Assembly (NCBI GenBank): GCA_013368445.1
Contig: JAACJO010000015.1
Coordinates: 1 to 64,000, forward strand
Source of the DNA: Leucocoprinus leucothites
Taxonomy: Eukaryota > Basidiomycota > Agaricomycetes > Agaricales > Agaricaceae
Direction: 5' to 3'
DNA length: 64,000 nucleotides
In this document: one piece after another, positions 11,477-21,613 of the stretch
How the letters are laid out: the number at the start of each line of letters is the position of its first letter
How positions within the stretch are numbered: position 1 is the stretch's first letter
The notes under the pieces: generated by a model
The model's input: only the letters and a program-made list of their open reading frames with translations
Databases searched by the model: none
What the model was told of the DNA's origin: nothing
Translations under genes and position numbers: made by a program

Positions 11477-14400
11477 ATGGCAGTGAAGGAAGTGCCAGAC
11501 CGTTCTATTCGCATCTGCGCAGACCGTTCTATTCGCATCTGCGCAGACCGTTCTATTCGCATCTGCGCAGACCGTTCTATTCGCATCTGCGCAGACCGTT
11601 CTATTCGCATCTGCGCAGACCGAGGAGGAACGTTTTGTGATGTTCATGCGTGAGTATTTCGTATTGTTGTTCTCAGATCAATACAGGCGCTTAATTAACG
11701 TCATCCCACCGGCTTGTCTTCGTTTGGGTTCTTACAGATCGTACCCTGATCCAGAGAATCCTAACGAACGAAAGGAGCTCGTTGTCAAACTCTGTACGAT
11801 CTATAATCCTTGTTCATTGGCTGGTGTAGACTGAAGGTTTTGTGTAGTATCGCAGGATACCGCAAATTACAAGGATGCTCCGACAGAGGGCATTCGTCGC
11901 GTTCTTGAGATCGTGACTGGAGAGAAGATTCCTCGTGGAAGTGTCCTCAGCACGGACAAAATCGGTCCGTTGATTGTTCGCCTCTACTCTCGTCGTTCGT
12001 GCTCATATTTTCTCCTCTGAACAGATTATATTCGTCTTTCGACTACAGTCGCCACCAACGCCCTACTCGAGCGTAAAGGCCACAAACACGCTCTCCTGAT
12101 CACGAAAGGCTTCAAAGACCTCCTACTTATAGGGAACCAGTCTCGTCCACGGATCTTCGACCTGAACATTCGCCGCCCGGCTCCGCTCTACTCCAAGGTT
12201 GTCGAGGTGGATGAACGAGTAACACTCGTTGGGTATACCTCTGACCCGAAAGCGGAAGATCATGAAGTCAAGTTTGATGCAGATGGAAACATCACGAGAG
12301 GGTACAGAGGTAAAGGATGGGATGGTGTTGGAGATGCTGAGGGACCTGGGGAGGTCGTTCGAGGCCTTAGTGGAGAGGCTGTCAGGATTATGAAACAGCC
12401 TGGTGAGCTCATTTCCAGGTTTATTCAGGGAACGAGATATTGAATTTTCGACACCCCTCCTAGACTCAAAGGAAGTAGAGAAAGATCTACGACAGCTCTA
12501 CGATGAAGGCTACCGTTCCCTCGCCATCGTCCTCGTCCACTCTTACACATACCCCAAACACGAAAACATAATCGGATCTCTCGCTCGCTCTATAGGCTTC
12601 ACACATGTATCCGAATCAGCATCGCTGCTTCCTATGATCAAGATGGTTCCTCGAGGAGTCTCATCCACAGCCGACGCGTATCTTACGCCTATCCTCAGAG
12701 ACTACTTGGACGGTTTCTTTCAAGGATTTGATGAGAAACTCAAGGACGGCAGGCTGCGCAGTCCACGAATCGAGTTTATGGGTAGCGATGGCGGTTTAGT
12801 AGACCTAAATAATTTCTCTGGACTAAAGAGTATTTTGAGTGGTCCCGCGGGTGGTGTTGTGGGCTATGCGTTGACGAGCTGGGACGAGAAACTGAAGCAG
12901 CCAATTATCGGGTATGTTCACCTCCTGCCTTGTCTTTGCTGATACGCTAGCTGACCTTTGATTCAGGTTGGACGTTGGTGGAACGTCAACGGATGTGTCG
13001 AGGTTCGATGGACGATATGAAATCGTCTATGAAACTACAACAGCCGGCGTAACAATCCAGTCTCCTCAACTGGATATCAACACTGTCGCCGCTGGTGGTG
13101 GATCTTGTCTCACCTTCCGCAATGGTTTATTCCTTGCTGGACCAGAGAGTGCTGGCGCGCAACCAGGCCCTGCGTGTTATAGGTAGGACTATACATGCAT
13201 ATACGCACTCCGAATGAATTCCTGACTTCTTTGAACTCCAGGAAAGATGGCCCATTGGCAGTGACAGACGCCAACCTGATGCTTGGCCGTCTCATCCCGG
13301 ACTATTTCCCGAAAATCTTTGGCAAGTCGGAGAAAGAACCTTTGGACATCGAGGCTTCTCGTGTGTTGTTTGAAAAGGTTGCGGAGGAGATTAATGCCAG
13401 TAACGAGAAAAAGTTGAGTTTGGATGAGATCGTGTATGGGTGAGTGTAACACCCCTCGAAGCTATCAAGTTGTTGATAGCAATTGGGTTCAGGTTCATCA
13501 AGGTCGCCAATGAGACAATGTGCAGACCGATACGTGCACTGACAGAGGCGAGGGGTCACGCCACCGGCAAACATGTGTATGTGTACTATGTCCCTCTCCG
13601 TGCCACTCTTTTCCTAATTGTTCGTTTAGGCTCGCGAGTTTCGGTGGTGCAGGTGGTCAACATGCTTGTGAAATCGCACATCTGCTAGGGATCAAAACCA
13701 TCTTGATTCACCGTTATAGTTCTATCCTCTCCGCTTACGGATTAGCTCTCGCTGACAGGCATGTCCCTTCACCCTTACGAGATGTTATCGGCTGACCTTG
13801 AACGTAGAGCTTATGAACTCCAAGAACCATCCTCGACGTTTTATACTCCTCAAAACCGTTCTGGCCTCTTGTCGAGATTGGACAAGATGACAGCTGATGT
13901 TCGCACTGAGCTACAAAAGCAAGGCTTTGAGGATAAGAGGATTCATATTGAGAGGATGTTGAACATGAGGTTTGAGGGTGTGTTTTGGTCATCTTGTCTC
14001 ATTACCCAGGTATCTGGCTTCATGCATGGATTTATTTAGGAACGGATACGGCGCTGATGGTGCTACCGCACGAAAAAGACGGGGATGGAAATGAAGACTT
14101 TGAAGCTGCCTTTAATAGAGTGTACAAGGCTGAATTTGGCTTCCTGTTGGATACGAAGAGCATCATCGTAGACGATGTCAAGGTACGTTTACTACCTCCT
14201 CTCATCCATACCACCCGTACCACCCGTTCAATCACCTCTTCCCTTCCCCCTCACTCACTCACTCACTAGGTCCGCGGCATCGGCAAAACATTCGACTCCC
14301 TCGGCGACTCTGTCTACACCGAGCTCAAATCTCTCCGCTCTTCAAACCGCGTTTCCCGTATCTCAGCATCTCAAGCCGATTCGCAGCACAGCGTTTACTT

Positions 14401-14572
14401 TGATAAAGTTGGAAGGGTGGATGATACACCTGTGTACTTGTTGGATAAGCTGAACGTTGGGGATGAGGTTGTTGGACCCGCTGTGGTGATTGATGATACG
14501 CAGACGATTGTGCTTGTCCCGGAGTCAACGGCGGTGTTGACGAGTAGGCATTTGTATATTACGTTGGAGTAG
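11477..14572 (+). CDS. 5-oxoprolinase, hydantoinase-A half only
   Basis: Model: join(11477-11649, 11738-11793, 11848-11964, 12025-12402, 12464-12911, 12967-13182, 13242-13439, 13493-13576, 13630-13758, 13808-13977, 14040-14182, 14270-14572), 804 aa, all phases agree. Family role: ATP-dependent opening of 5-oxoproline to glutamate in the gamma-glutamyl cycle. Recognisable motifs are [60 protein letters not shown] and GGSCL. The start ATG at 11477 is followed at once by five copies of SIRICADR where one is expected (see repeat). The protein stops at a TAG right after RHLYITLE, where fused fungal enzymes (about 1,280 aa) continue into the hydantoinase-B half; no such sequence follows. The intron at 13759-13807 starts GC instead of GT. 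The truncation may remove activity. Confidence 0.9.
11501..11620 (+). repeat. 24-bp tandem repeat, five in-frame copies, in the 5-oxoprolinase N-terminus
   Basis: A 24-base unit beginning CGTTCTATTCGC is repeated five times with no differences that I can see. In the gene frame each unit encodes RSIRICAD, so the conserved Asp-Arg start of the nucleotide-binding motif is multiplied before the single genuine DRGGTF. The unit is a multiple of three, so the frame is kept. Confidence 0.95.
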
Positions 14573-14856
14573 GTATGTAAAGGCTATTTTTTTGTGCAGT
14601 CAGAGTGTACATTGGACTATTTTGCTCTGAATGACAAAGGCTTGGATTACCCAAATCGACTAGAGAGCGCTCTCTATCCCGAACATTATGTACATACTGA
14701 CTTCAGCTTGTCGGACATTCTAGGCCTGGCTTTGACACTGAACGTCACTTCATCCCAGTTGGAATCAACGATTTCACCATCCTGCCAGTTCCTGTCCCAT
14801 GTACCCAGTTCTACCATCCTGCTAGCTCTCTAGCCCGTCTACTTCGTACATCAAGT
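14573..14856. other. Downstream of truncated 5-oxoprolinase
   Basis: No hydantoinase-B motif is found in any frame here or in the next kilobase. A GTATGT splice donor follows immediately after the TAG stop at 14570-14572, which suggests that the gene once continued. Confidence 0.5.
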
Positions 14857-15162
14857 ATGCCGAAAGTCACAGCTACTTCGACAGCGACTGGCACTATATT
14901 TCGGGTCCAAACCCGCTCTAAAAGAATTATTGGTTACACAACCGAAGTCGACGAGCATGGCCAGAGGAGAAGCGTGAAATTGATACACAATGGTAGTGGT
15001 GTACTCTTGAGAAGAATCAACCAACAGACGAATGAGGTGATTTGGCAGAAGTACCCTGCCAGGAAAAACTCGCCGAGCGAGTATTGGCCTTGGCGTCTAT
15101 ATGATGTGCTTAAAGTTGAATTTTACTCCTGGACACGATCCCGAAACAAGCAGAGAAGATAG
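14857..15162 (+). CDS. Small hypothetical ORF (101 aa)
   Basis: An ATG opens a basic 101-codon frame (MPKVTATSTATGTIF start; rich in Arg/Lys) ending at a TAG. After the stop the same frame stays open for another 82 codons (15163-15411). No domain, signal peptide or membrane segment is recognised, and codon use does not settle whether it is real. It may be a fragment left by the event that removed the 3' half of the 5-oxoprolinase gene. Confidence 0.25.
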   Translation: MPKVTATSTATGTIFRVQTRSKRIIGYTTEVDEHGQRRSVKLIHNGSGVLLRRINQQTNEVIWQKYPARKNSPSEYWPWRLYDVLKVEFYSWTRSRNKQRR

Positions 15163-15469
15163 ATGCCGCTGGTGACAAGGGAGCACCCCAAGTGGGTCCT
15201 AGCATTCCGACTGAAAACGCTGCAGAGGAGGGACAAACGTCTCAGGACAAACTCAAAGGCGTTAACTTGGAGGGAGACGCTGGAGTTTCTCAGTAAGCCA
15301 GTCAGGGACCCAGGGACCAGAAAGACGGGGAATGTCGGGATTTCTGGATTTTTTGTGTTATCTACACTCCATGCTCATTTTAGTCATCTCCGGTTGTCTT
15401 TTGCTACATAGTCAAGTAGACCAAGAAATGGAGTTTTCAATTATTGCCTAGTATACAAAAAGATGCTAA

Positions 15470-17176
15470 TCATATACTCTGTGTCTCGCACTCCGATTTG
15501 GAAGAATCCCGGCAGCTCAAATGGTTGAACTGGATGGGCGCAGAAACCGTCATGGACATGAACTCGCTTGATGAATCCAATTGGCCCTTTCGCATCCTAG
15601 CTTTGGTCTGAAGGATAACTCGGTTGGCTACGATAACGTGAATGGAATTTTGAACTCTATGCATACTCAGAGTAAGTTTTCATGTATGCATCCAGAATTT
15701 CGGGACGGGCATAGTCACTACCTTATCATCCAAATGCGATGTTTCTAGGCAATTCAATTCATTTAGCGATGACAGTCGTGTCCACAGTATCCACAAACTC
15801 ACACCATTCAATAGAGCGGCAACCAAAGTTCCAAGGTCAACCGCTATGGGATTATGCAACACATCACGTCAAGTAGATATTTCTAAATTTCTGAGTAATC
15901 CGCTCACCGAAAAGAAGTAGATCAGGCAAAAGACCTGAGGATAATCAAGTCAGATTCAAAAAAGAAAATCGGAGGCGATGCAAATGATTTGAGAAGCAGC
16001 TTACCATCTAATAATAAAGATTCGGGTATTTTGCGCGGAGTGGATGACCTGCCTGTAGTAGAGTGAGCCTGGAGCTTTCAACAAAGATGTGATTGAAGTT
16101 ACGCATTTGCAGATAACCCACAGCCATAAGGACAGTTAAGCCTTTGGCAAACAAATCTCAGCGGGCAAAATTGTGATTGTCGAGCGGCTTACCCAGAATA
16201 TATCCTAATACCAAAGCTACAAACGAGAGTCCCAACAACTGGGTTGTCCGCGAACCTTTGTCTCGCAGAGCGCAGCCGACAACGAAGGCACTGGAAGGGA
16301 TCTTTGATGCTATGCGGGAAAGAGCGGTTATCCATAGTTTTAAATATCATTGAATACGGAAACGAGACAGGCTTACCTTTGCGTTGATGGATAACAAAAA
16401 GAATTACAATAACGATGCTCGAGCCGAGAAATACAATGCCATTAACCATGAGCGCAGCCTTGATGATTTTTTGTCGCCCCAGAATTATCCAAACACGATA
16501 CGCCAAAAGTCCTGCGTAAGCGTTAGAGAGATTACTGTATGATTACAACATGAGATACGATTGAGCCTACCCTCTGCCAGATAACTGGACATTATGCCAA
16601 TAACTGATGCGGTGTCTGTTTACAATCCACTTCCTTGGCTAAAAACTGGCTTACTGTCTGCTAGAGCTACAATCCTCCCACACACTGTACCTGTAATACT
16701 GGGCGAGATGCCTAGTATTGCACCATCAATAGCCAAAGTAGATCATCTGTGTTTTAGCTACAATCTATTCGGAAAAAAGATGATATGGTTCGACAAACCG
16801 TAGAACAACATTCCAATACTTATGAGATGACAATATTTTGATATCAGGTAGACAGACTTGACAGTGGACCACGGTGAAATCCAGAGCAGCGATATCTCCG
16901 GCGCTATTATCAGAGAAAAATCATAAAGCTGTTTGCGACTGAAGATCAGAAATTTCAGATGAGTTTTGGAAACATCTGGCACACCCAAAGAGCAACGCCG
17001 GCGGCTAATCGAAGATCAGCCTCGCGATATACGCATAGTATAAGAATCAAGCGTTCTCACTGCAGAAATACTATATTGTATGGGTCAATATCACCCTGGA
17101 TTTATGTGTAAAACTTGGTTGTAGTGCTTACTCGAGCGAGCTGTGTCTCGTAGACTAAGGCCAGAGACTGATCCAT
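15470..17176 (-). CDS. DUF6533-like multi-pass membrane protein, paralogue A
   Basis: Resolved 5' exons on the minus strand: 17176-17132 (MDQSLALVYETQLAR), a 10-nt exon 17070-17061, a 20-nt exon 17004-16985 (ending AGVALW), then from 16928 LYDFSLIIAPEISLLW...PWSTVKSVYLISKY. Later exons include AYRVWIILGRQK (about 16500) and a tail with VIVANRVILQTKARM ending at 15470. This matches the DUF6533 layout (short N-terminus, (D/E)xxxxW...W...K.xYL...RY, then several membrane helices), a family expanded in mushrooms with no known function. Exon sizes 10 and 20 nt are shared with paralogue B. Introns between 16800 and 15700 were not fully resolved. I see one stop-rich stretch near 16760-16800 that must be intronic or a defect. 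Confidence 0.65.
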
Positions 17177-17891
17177 AGGAGTAGTAGTCGCGTCAGATGG
17201 GTATACAAGTCGTATGCGACTCTGACCACAGGTTGTTCGTCTTTTAAGCTCGGCATGTGTCCCTAAATGAACCTGTCTAGCCTTCACGATGGCATTAACG
17301 GTGGCATGGTCGTAGTCTTGGCAAATGGTTTAAGACAGTTCACCCCACATTGTCATCTTCTGTCAGTCATGTGATGGCGGGTATCTTCAGCTACTATGGT
17401 GATAATTACGGAGTACATAATGGAGGGAGAGGGGAGTTCACATAGTCCGGTACAACAGCCTATATCAGATGCTATTCAATTGCCTTATCATAGTACGCCA
17501 CCTGGGCCACTCTGGGATAATCTTCGAACTTGTTGCCCCGAGGATCGGCAGGGCCTTCTGGACCATCCCGAATTGGATTTCCGATGCCGCATGTTATAAC
17601 ATTTATTCAAAGCCTAGATACTGGTACGTAACCCACTATGTTACTTGAAATATAAAACGTTCAAAGCGTAGAAATTGAGTGTACAATTGAGATCGAGGGG
17701 CTCCATTCGCTTACGATTCGTAGGTTCCAGGCGACATCACTAGCTAGTCCCCATGGATTGCAAAACAAATAAGTAACTGTGGACGAATAGAAACCAATCT
17801 CTTACCAGGTCAGGAACATAAAATCTTATACATTGCAGGGTCAGACATGCTCGAGGAGCTCCGGAGAAGATGAGTTACACCGCCAGGATGA
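17177..17891. other. Gap between the two DUF6533-like genes
   Basis: Only short frames are present and none is convincing. The right part would be the 3' flank of paralogue B and the left part the promoter of paralogue A. Confidence 0.45.
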
Positions 17892-19429
17892 CTAAACAGA
17901 AATATGTGACATTGACTCTGTTCTCTTCGCGTTGTCCTTCGTATCTAGGATTACCCGGCAGGCGATCACGCTGTGGGCAACACGTTGGAGCCTGGTGTCA
18001 CCGATGTCAGTAAATCTTACAAACATTGTATCGTAATCCATACCTTCCCATCCATAAGTGGAACCCGATTGACAACATTGTGATCAGGGTTAGGAATGTC
18101 ATGACTTGAACGGCATCTGGGTCACGTCAGGGCGTTAATGAGAGAACAGAAAACATACTCATGAGAAAGTAATACGGCACTAGCCCTGCGACAAATACAA
18201 ATGAATCCAGTGGACTTTGAGAGGGATTGCGAGATACTCACCCATCAACAATAATTTCTCTCTGAGATTTAGATTTTTGGATCTTCCAAGGCCTATGAGT
18301 TAACTCAGACATGTATTCCCCGTCAAAATATCTGGATCTCAGCTTACGTTCTGTGCGTGACCGAAAATAGTGGAACGTCATCAGCCCAGTAAGCACTATA
18401 TCTCCTTGATCAGAGCGTATCTCAAGTCAAACAGGTGAGGCACGAACTTGGGACATAAATGCAGATGACTACGAGAAACCCAAATCCTGCAAGATCCGCA
18501 ACAGGGGAATTATGGTGCATCGGTGGGCACCCAGCGAGAAATATACCAGTGTTTAGTGGGACAGCTGAAGGGAATCTCATTGGAAGCTCGTTGTTGTATA
18601 TGGGGAGTTACTTACTACCATGAATACCCATTAAGATCACCGCGGTCCATATTGAGCCGCCCCCGAGCACGAGACCTGAGAGGCACAGGATGGACAGGAT
18701 GTATCCAAGACGCCTTCCCATCCCTAAGACAATCCAGACCCTATATGCTAGGAGACCTAATAATAAAAAGAAATGATGAGTCAGAGTGAGTGATGGCAGG
18801 CGCTGAGGTCTACATCGGCCGTTTACCTTCAGCGATACAAGCAGCGACAAAGATAAGAACTAATAACACATAGTTCAGGGATAGATTGATAACTGATTGT
18901 GGACAAGACTCACAATCTGTGGTAATATAGACTATTTTACAGTACGTCGGACTTGCATAAACGTCTGGGATAGACGTCAAGCTGGAGTATCCGAGTAACA
19001 AGGCCAACACTTACACGTTACAACAAGAAGTAAACATTCAACAAGGAAGGTGTATTTCGTGGTCAAGTAGGCAATCTTGATCGCCGACCAGCGGCTAGAC
19101 CACACCAAGGACTTTTCCAGGTCGATAACTAGAAAGAATTCGTAGATCTGTCAAAACAACGAATGTGAGTATAGGTCATACCGCCCTGGATCTGGACTAC
19201 TGGCTCACCCAAAATGCTACGCTCGCGTCTAGTGATCATAGGAATCAAAGGGTGTATGGGGAGAGGCCCTTCAATTCAAATCTTACAGTCAAAGTACTAC
19301 AGATTCGTAAATTAGTTCGAGCAGCGGTGAGGGCGTGAAGAGAGGGATCGAGCGCAGACTTACTCGACTCATTTGCGCGCTGCGCAAGTCATTGATTGCA
19401 GCAGCGGTCAACGCTGACGCAGTGTCCAT
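17892..19429 (-). CDS. DUF6533-like multi-pass membrane protein, paralogue B
   Basis: Resolved exons (-): 19429-19364 (MDTASALTAAAINDLRSAQM start), 19296-19287 (10 nt), 19228-19209 (20 nt), 19147-19015, 18964-18914, 18859-18827, 18756-18619. They give YFDYASVAFW, IYEFFLVIDLEKSLVW, a loop VYASPTYCK, then membrane helices with GLLAYRVWIVLGMGRR. Downstream exons include FHYFRSRTERK and a tail VIACRVILDTKDNAKR ending in TAG at 17892-17894. The sequence and the 10/20-nt micro-exons mirror paralogue A, so the two arose by tandem duplication. The middle introns between 18600 and 17990 are not certain. The family is membrane-embedded and uncharacterised. Confidence 0.65.
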
Positions 19430-20239
19430 GCTGTAATTTGAATGGGGGAGAGGAACCTTGAGGCTTGAAATGGCTCTATCATGTACGGCGACCACCCTGT
19501 ATTTAGGCATTGTTGCATGCATGGGGTGCGCTATAATTGCATACCACCGCCCATGTCTCCAAGTGGTAATGTCAACTTCGGATATCAGTGACATTGATCA
19601 TACTATGAAAGATCATCGTAAGCGGTTTCAGAGGCCTGGGGATCTTCTCCCGTGCATACAAAATAGCGAGAACAGGCCTTGTATAGTTGTCGGAGTTGTA
19701 TAAAAGAAGTTCGGCTCGATTCCGGGTCTTCACTTCGACTATGTTGGTAATACTGTGAATCAAACAGAGTTTCGCAGACATTTGAAAGGTCACTCTTGTA
19801 GTTCAGCATCATAAATAGAGTCCGCCCAGAGATCAGTCAAAGTTTCTTATCACTGCTGTGCCCCTAACCCAAGGGAGGATTTCGCTGATATGAGGTACAG
19901 TGCGGCCGAGAGATCGTGATGCTCGTTGCTCGGAGCGCCGAATTGTCACTGTAGTCAACCCATAGGCACCCAGATTGTACAGCAATACTTCATGCATAAG
20001 TACTTTGTGAAAGGGAACTGTAACCATCCGCTCGCAGCATAAGGACTTGGTCTAGCGTCCAAACGCAGGGGGCAAGATGCATCGAGAAGCTTTGTGTAAA
20101 CCGAGAAGATCGACAGGGAACATGAATTACTCTAAGTAGCGTGATGAGCAGTCGTGGGAACGCCATCATCGGAATCATCATTCCCCAACCATCTCCAGCA
20201 TCATCATATCATGATTATCCTTCCTGCCATATCGTCCTT
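19430..20239. other. Intergenic region before RabGGTase beta
   Basis: This divergent gap lies between paralogue B (-) and the RabGGTase beta gene (+). Short open frames on both strands show no recognisable motif. Both promoters should lie here. Confidence 0.45.
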
Positions 20240-21507
20240 ATGGCGGCTACAACAGCAACACTCAACATTCCCTTACATGTCCAATACATCCAGAACTTGG
20301 GGAAAAGTTCTGACGAGCTCATATATCATTTGACCTCTCACCTGCGCCTCAATGCCATATACTGGGGTTTAACAGCATTATGTCTGATGGGACATAGGGA
20401 TGCACTGGATAGAGAAGAGATGATCGAGTTCGTGATGAGTTGCTGGGACGATGAGGCAGGTACTCTTTTCTCCTTGATTCCTAATGTATTTATTGCCTTT
20501 GGGTATGAGCTAAGGATGTTTTTATTTGTGAACATGGTCTTTAGGTGGATTCGGTGCACATCCAGATCATGATGCGCATGTACACTCGACGTTGAGTGCC
20601 ATTCAGATTCTGATCATGCAGGATGCATTGGACAGAGTCGATGTACCTCGGGTTGTTAAATGTACGTTTGTATCTCTTCTAGACGGTTAACCTTGATCAA
20701 CATGCCGTTTCCTTATTCATTCGTTCAGTTATTGCATCCTTACAACAACCCTCCGGCGTGTTTGCAGGCGACTCTTTTGGAGAAATCGATACTCGGTTCT
20801 TATTCTGTGCTATAAACGCCCTTTCTCTCTTGGGTCAGCTGGATAAAGTTGATACAAAGAAAGCCGTGGAATATATCGAGAGGTGTAAGAATTTTGATGG
20901 TGGATTCGGGGCCTGTGTGGGTGCAGAAAGTCATTCAGCTCAAGGTGCATATATCTATCATGCTTTGTGACTCTTATCCTCAACCCTCCATTCCATACCT
21001 CCAGTATATGTCTGTGTCGCGACACTTGCTATCCTCGATCGACTCGACGTCCTAGACGTGGACACACTCTCTTGGTGGTTATCAGAACGTCAACTCCCGA
21101 ACGGTGGCTTGAACGGCCGACCACAGAAACTTGAAGATGTGTGCTACAGTTTCTGGGTCCTATCCTCGCTCTCGATCATCAATAAATTGGAGTATATTGA
21201 TGCGGACAAGCTGTCATCCTTCATTCTTTCTGCCCAAGATCTCGAAGGAGGTGGAATATCCGACAGGCCCGGAGACATGGTTGACGTATTCCACACACAC
21301 TTTGGTGTGGCAGGTTCGTCATGCTCCTTCTAACGTCCGTAATCGACGACTGACCTGCCTCCTGAATTTTTCTTCACAGGTCTGTCGCTGATAGGATATC
21401 CAGGTTTGGAGGATTTGGACCCGATATACTGCATGCCTGCGCAGGTTATCACAAAAATGGGATTACAGACGGGCTGGAAGGCGCTCCCTCGACGTACGAG
21501 TTTATAG
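20240..21507 (+). CDS. BET2: Rab geranylgeranyltransferase (type II) beta subunit
   Basis: Model: join(20240-20459, 20545-20661, 20729-20944, 21005-21313, 21380-21507), 329 aa, the usual size. With the alpha subunit and Rab escort protein it attaches geranylgeranyl groups to C-terminal cysteines of Rab GTPases, allowing membrane trafficking. Prenyltransferase repeats are clear: [73 protein letters not shown] and [18 protein letters not shown]. Zinc ligands are Asp229, Cys231 and His281, with the spacing known for the family. The ATG at 20240 ([20 protein letters not shown]) fits homologues better than an in-frame upstream ATG at 20141. Confidence 0.96.
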
Positions 21508-21613
21508 CAAAAATCGGGACACCGACTCTCTCGTGTGTTATGCTCTTCACTGTATTGTGACCAAATGTCGAAGAGAATAAAGAATCGGTTTAATAAACAG
21601 TAGACATCGACTA

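Noticed and set aside
11501..11620. CRISPR-like repeat array
   Set aside because: The units are contiguous with no spacers and sit in frame within a eukaryotic gene.
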